Assembly: GCF_963678635.1 (NCBI RefSeq)
Contig: NC_087071.1
Location: forward strand, 39,209,858 to 39,273,857
Reading direction: 5' to 3'
DNA from: Symsagittifera roscoffensis
Lineage: Eukaryota > Xenacoelomorpha > Acoela > Convolutidae
Length of the DNA: 64,000 nt
Part shown: positions 56,401-63,772 of the stretch, piece by piece
Numbering within the stretch: position 1 is the stretch's first letter
Layout of the letters: each line of letters opens with the position of its first letter
Made by a program: the position numbers and the translations under genes
Notes under the pieces: generated by a model
The model's database searches: none
Told to the model about the DNA's origin: nothing
Seen by the model: only the letters and a program-made list of their open reading frames with translations

Positions 56401-57247
56401 GCTCCCCGGACAATTTTCCTTCTCCGGTTCCTTCTTCCGTGAACCTGGAACACTCCCCGGACTCTTGACCTAGTCCCAGGTGTTCAGTATCCTCCTTGAA
56501 CGTCACTTTCTTTTTCCTAACCCTGGTCTGCTCCAGAATGTCTTCGGGGATTTTGTCAACTAGTGACCGCACGACATCTTTGCTGTCAGTGACGCTTCCT
56601 CTTGATGAGTCCGTATCGTTCACTGTCTCTTTTCTCCGAAGTATAGTGAATTCCGATTTCTCTGTACCCTTCTCCTGGATCACTGGCTTATCATCTGATA
56701 GTTTCTCGAGCAACCTCATTAAGTCATCATCTATCTGTGCAGTTCCTGCTTCCACCTGGTTAAGATCATAGCCTTTTGCCTTGAGCGTCTCCTTCACGAT
56801 CTTCGACTTGAGTATAATCTCAATCGGAATCCTCTTGCTCTTCCTCAAGATGGTCTTCTCTGGAGGCTCTTTAGGCAATTCAGGATGATCTTCTATCGGT
56901 TTGCCTGACTTGTCCAGCCACCTCGTGAGTGGAAGACTGTCGTACGTTTCCTTGTCCATGAATGAGAAGCCATCTTTGATTTCAGGTCTGTCTGCTTCTC
57001 TTTGCTCTTGTCTCTCATAGAACTCCGTCTTCTTACTCAAGTTGTCGGCATTCTGATGTTTATCTCGCGTTCTATGCTCAATTATCGTGTTGTATCCGTC
57101 CAAGCGAACTATCCACCTCCCAATGTAACTTTGGTCCATTGAGTACGTTTTCAGCCAACTTAGTGCTCGATTGTCGACTCTCAGCTTGAAGGGCTCACTG
57201 CCTAGGTATGCCCTGTATTTCTCGACAAAGGTGACCACTGCAAACAT
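53456..57247 (-). CDS. pol: element A pol remnant: RNase H end, integrase, macro-like tail
   Basis: 1,263 codons open. Residues 1-85 are the C-terminal RNase H part (MFAVVTFVEKYRAYLGSEPF, VDNRALSWLKTYSMDQ). Residues 86-480 are an acidic linker. The integrase has the HHCC finger (His494, His499, Cys529, Cys532) and DD35E core (Asp560, Asp619, Glu655; QSDNGKDF, YHPQTNGLVERQNRT). A GPF-type C-terminal module (RWRGPF-like KKWRGPFMITEVHQ) lies near 795. A long acidic tail follows, and the last ~140 residues resemble a macro domain. The protease, RT and N-terminal RNase H are absent; the frame's first ATG is internal to the old RNase H. The gag piece upstream is in a different frame. Integrase looks intact and could in principle be made only by shifting or internal initiation. 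Confidence 0.9.
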   Translation of the reverse strand: MFAVVTFVEKYRAYLGSEPFKLRVDNRALSWLKTYSMDQSYIGRWIVRLDGYNTIIEHRTRDKHQNADNLSKKTEFYERQEQREADRPEIKDGFSFMDKETYDSLPLTRWLDKSGKPIEDHPELPKEPPEKTILRKSKRIPIEIILKSKIVKETLKAKGYDLNQVEAGTAQIDDDLMRLLEKLSDDKPVIQEKGTEKSEFTILRRKETVNDTDSSRGSVTDSKDVVRSLVDKIPEDILEQTRVRKKKVTFKEDTEHLGLGQESGECSRFTEEGTGEGKLSGEREGWDEDSDESSENQDSLCMILAEEKTRHHDRELQTDPSSGTYNLEIQEIRGGEELERIAVSRKPYRELSCNSNVRTNLVPEDDMKIVKRMICVKLSDDIHKPGEMNGQIMALKEHVKARYRLSDLIRAQKNDKMTSNLSKWIQSGVKEKGELEEDSYKILSQFYKEKKDLLYHTADGVVACKRKDEEKILHKHNHIILPQLYQTEVLFRSHDQMGHQGIDKVQQRILHRFDWPGMRKACERWVNACLACLQVKDPRKMKFPLKSFESSEFNEVVQIDHQKICMTESGYNQILVIIDHFTKLAEAVPCQTASAEETCDHLITHWISRYGCPMTFQSDNGKDFVGDLTKELMKRSHIAQAHSTTYHPQTNGLVERQNRTLVNMLRVYCSRYMTDWDKYLPQVVGAYNSTQHSTTGISPFMMLTSRERAMPLTFFYPEYEGKRTSPQAYVKEAIKRQQELNELCRRNTAQAQMRQRRKYDEKILRAKPYEVGQYVWVFQNVIPPKGTKKLLKKWRGPFMITEVHQQGRFYRLSTGRAAHYENLKPHVPSPEDWCIPKDMEGLEYLVVEPACEVNEKGTREKNDGNENLSLDDNEKIGVESDAGSFVEEDWNDPEQDEVPKWMEPDRTTPPETRTGNRKRTGMRYNRYGDDFLIDKIQPDKLGEELLKAGELEAGEEWQVIDDGGHYPQDDYSTPEVETDLEQSEIERRENTNLRILEWMRDVKDESREGQSIQQVDVSAASYMKTEDPLFGWTATDRPLDIPQDNSDPTTSTGTSINIFVRGVGVGLTHTENLMIKKLKEVRETSELELEEEEPEPTIGRNFKTKFEIPNEYSENIMITDSDFILSNRTSAICITADMSFKSRLEADFKREYQNVEFLFRQRPGLGGMAALPPSVAQVPGKYLCFLVTRVNDRNTIDPEHVILALTRLRDFMIERGITEVSMPVYDPNRGKLSPRELYAILHVVFAETEIMVYLHKKYYLSIA
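53459..53905 (-). other. macro-domain-like module at the end of pol
   Basis: Residues about 1,115-1,260. The pattern runs: strand plus SAICITADMSFKSRLEADFK, then EYQNVEFLFRQRPGLGGMA, KYLCFLVTRVNDR, helix HVILALTRLRDFMIERGITE, VSMPVYDPNRGKLSPRELYA, and strand TEIMVYLHKKYYL. This order of strands and helices matches the short macro domains of the ALC1/TARG1 group, which bind or remove ADP-ribose. The glycine-rich loop that usually contacts ADP-ribose after the first helix reads FKSRLE here, and the usual GCG-x-D turn reads YDPNRG. It could therefore be a divergent binder or an inactive copy of the fold. Recognition is by pattern only. Confidence 0.6.
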
Positions 57248-57765
57248 CTCTGCTTTCGGTGCTCCGTACTCCAGTCCAGCCGATTGTGCCTGTGGTACCT
57301 CCCCTCTGTATTCTTCTTATAACTCAAGATCACGACACTCCTAACCGGCTGTTCCCTCCACGTCGGGGGAAGCTCCGGTCTTGAGACTGACCATTGAGAG
57401 TCTTCTTTCACCGTTTCTTCGGTGTTGCCTATTGCATCTTCCACGTTGTCTATTGGTGAGAATTCTATGGGTTTCGAGTTTGTTTCTTCTGCATTGGGCA
57501 TTGGAGTTGACTCCGTCGCTATTTTCCTTGTTTCATCAACACTTTGATCAGGTGTCTCTAGATCAATCTCGATGGTGGGTTCTACTCGTTCCCCTTCCAT
57601 GCCCTCTCTTGCTCTGTTCTCCGCTGTACTCCTTGTGCTGACCATGTTAACTGAAAAGTTCTTCTTTGTTATCTTTGGGCCCATTGATGTTGTTTTGCGT
57701 AGCGACGAATTATACTTTGCTTCGGTAGGTCTTTTTTCAGCTACCGGTACCCTGCTCCGCCTCAT
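57202..57765 (-). pseudogene. gag: element A truncated gag start fused to a piece of the SGNH frame
   Basis: 187 codons. Residues 1-128 are gag N-terminus, related to B1 gag (EFSPIDNVEDAIGNTEETVKE parallels the B1 segment). The likely start is either 57,765 or Met41 at 57,645. Residues 129-168 (RPELPPTWREQPVRS...) are not gag but residues 344-384 of the SGNH frame, read in the same frame. The end (57,202-57,260) is pol read out of frame. Capsid, zinc knuckle, protease and RT are missing, so no working Gag is possible. Confidence 0.9.
57261..57383 (-). other. 123-bp template-switch patch copied from the SGNH frame
   Basis: Bases 57,261-57,383 repeat 51,787-51,909 with one difference seen (CTCCCC against CTCGCC). 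The patch joins gag N-terminus to the pol RNase H region. At its left end the pol bases GCTCCGTA (encoding YGA) are shared with the donor (GCTCCGTACT), a microhomology of at least 8 bp. It shows two strand transfers: gag to SGNH frame, then back to pol. Confidence 0.9.
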
Positions 57766-58013
57766 TATTTCTATTTACAATTGCTTTTATTTACAATTTT
57801 ACTATATACACAATCCTATTCTAAGAATAAAATCTTTCGGTAAGGAAGAAAAAATATATATACAACGTGGTGAAAACCTTGTTTCAGTTCTCTTTATTAA
57901 CTTTTCGAGAAACTTTCCTTATTTGTGGTCTCAACCGTACCTTGTTCCAATTAGTCTTGTTCTATCTTAATTCTGTCTTAAAACACTTCTTGTAATTTTA
58001 CTTCAATTTTTAC

Positions 58014-58702
58014 ACTGTCCCAAGACTTCCAATTGCCGTCCCTACTCTTCTTTGTACCGTCCCAGGCTTCTTTCTCCTGTCCCAAGACTGTTCGGTACCG
58101 TCCGAGTACTTTCCGGCAGTGTCCCAAGACTCTTGTCCAAGACTACTGTCCCAAGACTAGTGTCCCAAGACTACTGTCCCAAGACTAGTGTCCCAAGACT
58201 ACTGTCCCAAGACTACTGTCCCAAGACTAGTGTCCCAAGACTAGTGTCCCAAGACTACTGTCCCAAGACTACTGTCTCAAGACTAGTGTCCCAAGACTAG
58301 TGTCCCAAGACTACTGTCCCAAGACTACTGTCCCAAGACTACTGTCCCAAGACCCTGTCCCAAGACCCTGTCCCAAGACCCTGTCCCAAGACCCTTGTCC
58401 CAAGACCTTGTCCCAAGACCCTGTCCCAAGACCCTGTCCCAAGACCCTGTCCCAAGACCCTTGTCCCAAGACCCTTGTCCCAAGACCCCGTCCCAAGACC
58501 CTGTCCCAACACCTTGTCCCAAGACCTTGTCCCAAGACCTTGTCCCAAGACCCTGTCCCAAGACCCTGTCCCAAGACCTTGTCCCAAGACCTTGTCCCAA
58601 GACCTTGTCCCAAGACCCCGTCCCAAGACCCTGTCCCAAGACCCTGTCCCAAGACCCTGTCCCAAGACCACTGTCCCAAGACTGTACTGTCCCAAGACTG
58701 TT
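58014..58702. repeat. element A leader repeats: 13/14-bp units, about 45 copies
   Basis: The first part has 14-bp units (TGTCCCAAGACTAC or TGTCCCAAGACTAG), the second 13-bp units (CCCAAGACCCTGT and variants with CCTTGT). The 13/14 periods leave all frames open, which creates long but meaningless frames on both strands (LGQGLGTGSWDKV and PRPCPKTLSQD types). The shared core TCCCA(A/G)GACT links it to the ~36-bp repeats of element B in the same leader position. Confidence 0.95.
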
Positions 58703-59569
58703 GACAAGTGTCTGGGTGGTGGGACTTCTTTCCACTTCGTTATGGGGACTTCTTGATTCACTGTACCTTGTACCACCACTCAAGCTCTAGTAAAATTTTC
58801 CGAAAATCCTCTCTTAAAAGCCAAATGCTGACCCCCCTTTTTCTTATTTCTCTTCTTGGCTACCTCTATTTCAATGTTCCAAGTAACTTGAGACCAAAAC
58901 CTGTGCCAAGGTATCTTGTGATCACCTGTTCGTACAAAATCTTAACAAAAATCCTCACCAAAATGCAACAAAAATCTAAGTAAGAAAAAGTAATAAAAAC
59001 AGAAAGATGAGCCCACCTAAAATTCAAAGGTGACAAATGTCTACCTTCTATCTAAAAAATGTCTGGTACCTAATTGTCACGCGTTTCCTTCCCCCCTGCT
59101 AGCGATCTTATGGGGTATTACAAAAACTGTATATGTCCCTTCCCCCCTACCAATCCGACCAGGGTACCTTCCTTAACTCGAGTTCAAATTTCGATATCCA
59201 CCTAATATTACCAACGCGTGTTAATGTCTAATGTAACTAAGTCAACGATGTCGACTAATTAGTTACTCTAATTTCCCCCTTTTTACAATTTACAACCGCC
59301 AACCTCTAACTTAACCAGCCCCCCTTCTAACCTCCCCCCGTTTTAGCCCCCCTTCTTAAGCCTAAAATTACCTTAAGCGCCGGGTGCTAAACCTCTCAAG
59401 AGAAAACCGTAGACCTGTCTCCAGGCCTGCTCAAGTAAAAACGTTCCTCAAAACCGGGGGATGTCGCTTATCCTATTTTACACTTATCTCCTATAATGTA
59501 ATGTGGATTTTAACGATACCCGTTCTGCCCAACTTGAGAACTCGAGAATTGCCAAATCCTTCTTGGCTG

Positions 59570-59765
59570 CTTTCCCACCCGACTGGTCACCTGTTCCAGT
59601 CCAGTCTCCTATTGGTTCAGCTCAAGTGTCCCTGAACCACTTTCCCACTCGGCTGGTCACCTCTTCCAGTCAAGTCTCCTATTGGTTCAGCTCAAGTGTC
59701 CCTGAACCACTTTCCCACTCGGCTGGTCACCTCTTCCAGTCAAGTCTCCTATTGGTCCAGCTAAG
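59570..59765. repeat. 70-bp leader repeat, three copies
   Basis: A unit starting CTTTCCCACTCGGCTGGTCA and containing TCTCCTATTGGTTCAGCTCA and GTGTCCCTGAACCA occurs three times. The first copy is diverged and the second and third are nearly identical. A related single segment (GCTCTGGTCACACTACTGG...) is in the element B leader near 22,550. Confidence 0.85.
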
Positions 59766-60198
59766 TTCCAAGCTATCTGAAAACCCTTGACAACGCCCCA
59801 CACTCGGGCACTTTATTCAGTTTGCTGGTTTAAATTGCTAGGTTGATCGAAACGATCGAACTTGTAAAACAGTATGGGTATACTATTTAATTAATATAAA
59901 GGTTTGATCCAACTAATCTGGTGTCAAAGTCACTGTCTTTTTTCGTTTTATGGTTTTTGTTCCTTTTTCTATTCTTTTTTGGTTTTTGTTTTGCTTTTTG
60001 TCTTTTTGCTCGTGTTTTTGTCCCCCTAGTTGCCCCCCTTTACTCGGTTAGCTAAGCCTCGTTCGGAGAGCGTACCAGGAAATTTTCTCGAGTTTTCTTA
60101 AAAAGCTATCACGGTACAACCGGAAGGTTTGCACGTCCCTGTCGAACCGTACCACCGGTACTCTAGAATGGGCATTCAGCCCGAAGCTGTCTCAAGTG

Positions 60199-60243
60199 GG
60201 TTCGACTCCGTAGTCTTGATGTCGTAAACACCCAGGAGCGCCA
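60199..60243 (-). promoter_or_regulatory. element A primer-binding-site candidate with adjacent box-B-like motif
   Basis: In element sense TGGCGCTCCTGGGTGTTT (60,226-60,243) begins 11 bases after the LTR end, as for pairing with a tRNA CCA end. On the given strand GGTTCGACTCC (60,199-60,209) matches the tRNA box B consensus and is conserved in element B (GGTTCGAGTCC), together with the CCGTAGTCTTGATGTCGTAAA that follows. The spacing to CCA is about 32 nt, too long for a real tRNA arm. Confidence 0.5.
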
Positions 60244-60254
60244 TAAAAACACTA

Positions 60255-61162
60255 TGTAACATTCGTCTACTGCAGTCACACATGAGGCTTAAGAAAAATA
60301 GGCCCTATAACCACTGGCTCAAGGGTCAGGGACACCATCTCTTGTGTTTTTCTACCTCAAGAACGGTCGGAGCCAGTTCGGTTCGTTTGTGACATGAGAC
60401 TACGACCCGTTACAGCTTAAAGGCTACTACTAAAATATCCCCCCACTCTAGAATTAGAAACGTCCCCATACTTAGGTCTCTAGATACCCAAAATACATGA
60501 ACGCCGTTAAAAACCGGGTTAGAACAATCCGTTAAGTTTATTTTTATTAGACAGTGGAACTTTGATCCATTTCAGATGGATCAAACTAAAACTCGCCTTA
60601 CCTCAACATAACAATTATAAAACACACTCTAGAAATTTAAATTAGGTACTCACATCGTAGCACGCTCAAGAAAGGGAAGTACTTCAGTCGGTAATCAACT
60701 CGAGAATTAAATAATGTAACTAAATGAGTTTTAATGTTTATCAGTTTCAATGACAAGGACAAGTTTTAACTCTAGGATATAGCTTCTCGTGAACCATTGG
60801 GACACTCAAGCTGTCCACCTTTCCACCGAAGGTTCACTCTAGTCCAGTTCAAATAATAATCCAATCGAGTAATGACAATCCAGTTCTCGGGAATACGCTT
60901 GTCTCTGTTTCAGATGGGACAGCTCTACTCTTGTTCTATTGTGACAGAAATTGCGAATAGCAACTTCCCACCGTTTTATTTAGCAACTTTCCCGCGATTG
61001 TCACTCGATTGTTCTGACTTCTCTTTTCTGATTTTCAGTTATCGCGAGAAAATCGTGCATGACAGGTTCCATTCGAAATTTTGAAAAACTAAATTTCACT
61101 CCAAAATCAAGTGTTTTTTGCTTCTCTCAAGGTCAAACTTCCGAATATGACCGACTGGCACA
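60255..61162 (-). repeat. element A 5' LTR (908 bp)
   Basis: Identical by reading to 42,759-43,666. As the 5' LTR it should hold the promoter; no clear TATA box was seen on the element strand. The AATAAA signal is at 60,537-60,542. Confidence 0.95.
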
Positions 61163-61204
61163 ATCCATGAGCGGTACTGATATTGGAAGTGGAATTGAAT
61201 AAAT
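61163..61204 (+). pseudogene. LINE D 3' end beyond the element A insertion
   Basis: In one frame this reads MSGTDIGSGIE then a stop and AATAAA, directly after the right LTR. It is the natural continuation point of the LINE D coding region cut at 42,758, and AATAAA could be its poly(A) signal. The join is inferred from position, not from a known family end. Confidence 0.4.
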
Positions 61205-62150
61205 ACTCTTTTTTTCCATTTTTTGTCTCATTGAGATGTTGAATTCACATATTATTTATTATAAGGGGTTGCAGATCGCAGCGTGAAGTTCAATCTATTG
61301 ACAACTCCATAAGCGCTATTATAGAGGAAGGACGGCTAAGATATGTTAACATTACAACGATGCTTTTAATGCTGACTTAAAGGTAATCAGAAGGTCAAAA
61401 GTATCATAGTAACCGAGGTTACAGTCATGAGTCCCTTCATCATGTGTTCCAGTCAAAATCCTTGGAATTTTCTAGATATGGAAGTGATAATGATAAAAGA
61501 AGATGTCAAGTGTTTAAGTCCTTTTGATTTAAAATCGATACGGGTTACGCTTCTTCAATAAGAAGCGTAACCCGTAACGCTGGTATGGCCCTATCCAGCT
61601 TGTGCACTTTCCGTAACTAAACGGAAGGGCCTCTTTTATAATTTAGTTTTTTTTAATACAGTCCTTCAGCTTGTGTCAGTCTCCAGGCACCGGGCTTCCA
61701 ATTCCGTGCATCTCTGGAGATAGCGTCGTTGCCTCCTTAATTTCGTGGCACGGGAGGGTACTGTTCCACTTCGGATACCCCATTGAAGTCTCCTTTCGTG
61801 TGTTCTTTTCCTGCCAAGTGTCTTATCGTGTCTTATCGTTAACACCATCAGACGTCTCGTTACTCTCGTGTTTTTCTATCGACCGTTTTTCGTCCTGTAT
61901 ATCGGTTTATGTGTTTTTAATAAACTTTTCTACCAAATATGGCCGTTCTTAATTTCTGAAAAATGTTCCACCGCAATTCAAATATTTAAATGTGATGCCA
62001 ACGCTAATTTTCTTTTTCTTGCTCGTCTTAAAGTTCGGCTGTGTCGATCCGGCGGAATGGCACATTTATGCAGTAATTGAAGTCTTCATTTTTTTAGACT
62101 AAAACACACCAGAATACAATATTCCTCCCCATGTTCAATGGCCGGAACAA
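61205..62150. other. unassigned stretch
   Basis: No firm gene. A basic minus-strand open frame at 61,666-61,848 (KLRRQRRYLQRCTELEARCL) has no recognised family and may be chance or a retroelement scrap. A perfect hairpin lies at 61,539-61,576. Confidence 0.4.
61539..61576. repeat. perfect 17-bp hairpin, 4-nt loop
   Basis: TACGGGTTACGCTTCTT, loop CAAT, AAGAAGCGTAACCCGTA. There are no mismatches. It may be a cruciform-forming site, the end of a small transposable element, or an RNA hairpin. The stem is too short for a usual microRNA precursor. Confidence 0.85.
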
Positions 62151-62375
62151 TTAAGCTAGCCTGTAATATGCGTCCTTCTTCTTTTTAAGATCGTGGATGG
62201 CAGTTTTTCGGACTGTGGTAAACTGTCTCGGAATTAGCTCGAGATATGACGTTTCTTCTAAAAAACGTTCAATTCGTAGATCGGACAGCAAAGGGTCCCT
62301 TCTTTCCAAAACATGACACATGCTAATCATATCTCCTTCTTCCTCTCTGTTGTGCGGTTTCTGTTGTACTGTTCG
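62151..62375 (-). CDS. candidate terminal exon of an unknown gene
   Basis: A 74-codon open stretch ending at TAA (62,151). It is preceded by an acceptor-like ATATTTTTGGATAG on the minus strand, with a stop codon across the same boundary, as expected at an exon start. The peptide looks like ordinary protein (HVLERRDPLLSDLRIERFLE, then TVRKTAIHDLKKKKDAYYR): charged, helical, with balanced composition unlike the flanking AT-rich DNA. No family recognised. Earlier exons would lie at higher coordinates. Confidence 0.45.
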   Translation of the reverse strand, partial: RTVQQKPHNREEEGDMISMCHVLERRDPLLSDLRIERFLEETSYLELIPRQFTTVRKTAIHDLKKKKDAYYRLA

Positions 62376-62511
62376 CTATCCAAAAATATTCCTCATAGTC
62401 CTCCTTCATCTAAAATCAGATTCAAATTTGACAGTTCATAGTGATTGTAGTTAAAGTCTCCAAAACATCCTGTAGCGTTATCAAAAAGAATTACAATTTA
62501 CTTCACCCATA

Positions 62512-62946
62512 ATGCGTCTAGCCTCCCAGGACCCAGTTTATATCGGCGGACCTCGGCAGAAAGCACCGGATTGCTTGCCCAACAATTCAACTGAAATGGA
62601 TAGCTGTGCAGTTAAAAAATCTCCATATGATGAGAGCTCTTCAACTAAAGAGAATTGTGCTACTTCTCAAAACAGTTTGAATCCGAATAAAGCAATCGTG
62701 TATGATGTAATGGGAGCGAGCGTGGTAGATCGGGTTATACAGAAAATAGCGCTCGTGGTTTGCGAGTCAAGATGTCCAAATAGAGAAGCGAAAAGTGGTT
62801 ACTCCAAAGGCTTACACTTCCCTAACTTGGAAAAAACCACAACTGCACCCACCTACTTGCATGCTAAAACAGCGCACACATGCTCATCACAAATAACACA
62901 GGTGACGTTTCTCAAAGGTTTATTTAAAAGTTTGGAATTATGTTGA
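62512..62946 (+). CDS. hypothetical open frame, 144 codons
   Basis: Begins MRLASQDPVYIGGPRQK and ends LFKSLELC. It is Ser/Asn/Cys-rich, without a domain or transmembrane segment that I recognise. It could be an exon or a chance frame; there is no codon or motif support beyond length. Confidence 0.25.
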   Translation: MRLASQDPVYIGGPRQKAPDCLPNNSTEMDSCAVKKSPYDESSSTKENCATSQNSLNPNKAIVYDVMGASVVDRVIQKIALVVCESRCPNREAKSGYSKGLHFPNLEKTTTAPTYLHAKTAHTCSSQITQVTFLKGLFKSLELC

Positions 62947-63345
62947 ACAACAGTGTGTTTTAGTGTCTGGCTAATTGGGAGCGACTGCGTGTCATGCAAG
63001 AAGTCCTGGAGAGCAAGGCCCCTCTGGTAGTTGAAGTTTGGATTGTGGCTGAGTGCTACGCCTCCAGACCACAGGAGCAAACTGAAGCGGCATCATCTCG
63101 GTCTGAACAAGTTGGGAATACTGGCGGTAAACCACTAGGATTGGGTCTCGATCAGCCATGTTGCGAGGGAGTGTTAATGGAAGTATGGACATTTCACAAG
63201 ATACAGCACAGGTGAATGATCATTGGTCAAAATTCAATGAAAGAAAATCAATCTTAGCAAAACTAAAGAAACAGTTTTTATGAAATAGTTCTGAACAAAC
63301 TTCATCAAACAAAGCACAGAAGACGGCCAGTGAATTTTGACTCAG

Positions 63346-63492
63346 ATGAAGGATAAGTGTTGTTTAACCAACGAGAGCATTCAATGTGCATTATTTTTAA
63401 AAGCATCAGGCTTGATGGACTCTCATGATATTTTCGTCGCTATGAAGCATGAAAATGTGGATGATTTTAAATTAGCCTATGATATAATATAA
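63346..63492 (+). CDS. candidate terminal exon, 48 codons
   Basis: Follows an acceptor-like TTTTGACTCAG and reads CCLTNESIQCALFLKASGLM, then a helical end with HENVDDFKLAYDII before TAA. The composition is protein-like for such AT-rich DNA. It overlaps the minus-strand exon at 63,467 by 26 bp, tail to tail. No family recognised. Confidence 0.3.
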   Translation: MKDKCCLTNESIQCALFLKASGLMDSHDIFVAMKHENVDDFKLAYDII

Positions 63493-63772
63493 GACGGATT
63501 TTAGTTTTTCTTTTAGAGACAACCAAATTTGACATCAAAAATTTTTTAAGGCTCGAATCAGTTGGCACTACGAGCATCAGAAGTACGAAGCATATCCCAA
63601 CCAATAGTAGTACTACGGTGACTGGGACAGGCGGAGGAAGTTGTCTGTCATTATTGCAGGCAATCCAGTCCCATCTCTCCTTTTCCCAACTGGCCTCCTG
63701 GCTTGTTAGTTCCAAATCATCCAGACAGTCGGGATACGGAGCAATATTGGGTCCCCTTAACATCCACTACAG
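63467..63772 (-). CDS. candidate terminal exon encoding a single membrane-spanning segment
   Basis: Preceded on the minus strand by a good acceptor (TTTATTCTACCTGTAG) just before TGGATGTTAAGG. The peptide has an acidic, aromatic stretch (SQEASWEKERWDWIACNND), a proline hinge (LPPPVP), one hydrophobic helix (VTVVLLLVGICFVLLMLVV), and a basic tail (SKRKTKIR) before the stop. This is the layout of the end of a type I or tail-anchored membrane protein. The family is not recognised. The open frame with its own ATG starts at 63,763. Confidence 0.45.

Larger units (their letters stand above)
57766..60254 (-). other. element A leader
   Basis: A 2.5-kb region between LTR and gag without coding capacity. 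It contains the 13/14-bp tandem repeats (58,014-58,702), a 70-bp triplicate (59,570-59,765), and blocks shared with the element B leader at about 59,050-59,110, 59,390-59,520 and 60,020-60,254. Such a long leader is unusual and would have to be bypassed or used for packaging or translation control. Confidence 0.8.
42759..61162 (-). mobile_element. element A: 18.4-kb Ty3-type LTR retroelement with large accessory region
   Basis: Bounded by two 908-bp direct repeats starting TGTAAC and ending GGCACA; I found no difference between them. All element genes read on the minus strand. The order is LTR (60,255-61,162), PBS candidate, 2.5-kb leader, short gag piece, pol remnant with RNase H end and integrase, SGNH-hydrolase frame, further large frames, and LTR (42,759-43,666). 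It sits inside LINE D. The flanks share only ATC (GATC left, ATCC right), so a target duplication of usual 4-6 bp is not clear. The interior is visibly richer in G+C than the flanking DNA. Compared with the gag-to-RNase H distance in element B1, about 4.3 kb of gag, protease and RT is missing, so the parent was probably 22-23 kb. Confidence 0.95.

Noticed and set aside
58311..58790. Long open frames on both strands with repeats such as LGTGSWDKVLGQ or PCPKTLSQD
   Set aside because: They are translations of the 13/14-bp leader repeats; periods not divisible by three keep every frame open. No start context or family match.
60160..60243. A tRNA gene next to the LTR
   Set aside because: There is a box B match and a CCA end, but the T-arm does not pair, the distance to CCA is too long, and no cloverleaf forms.
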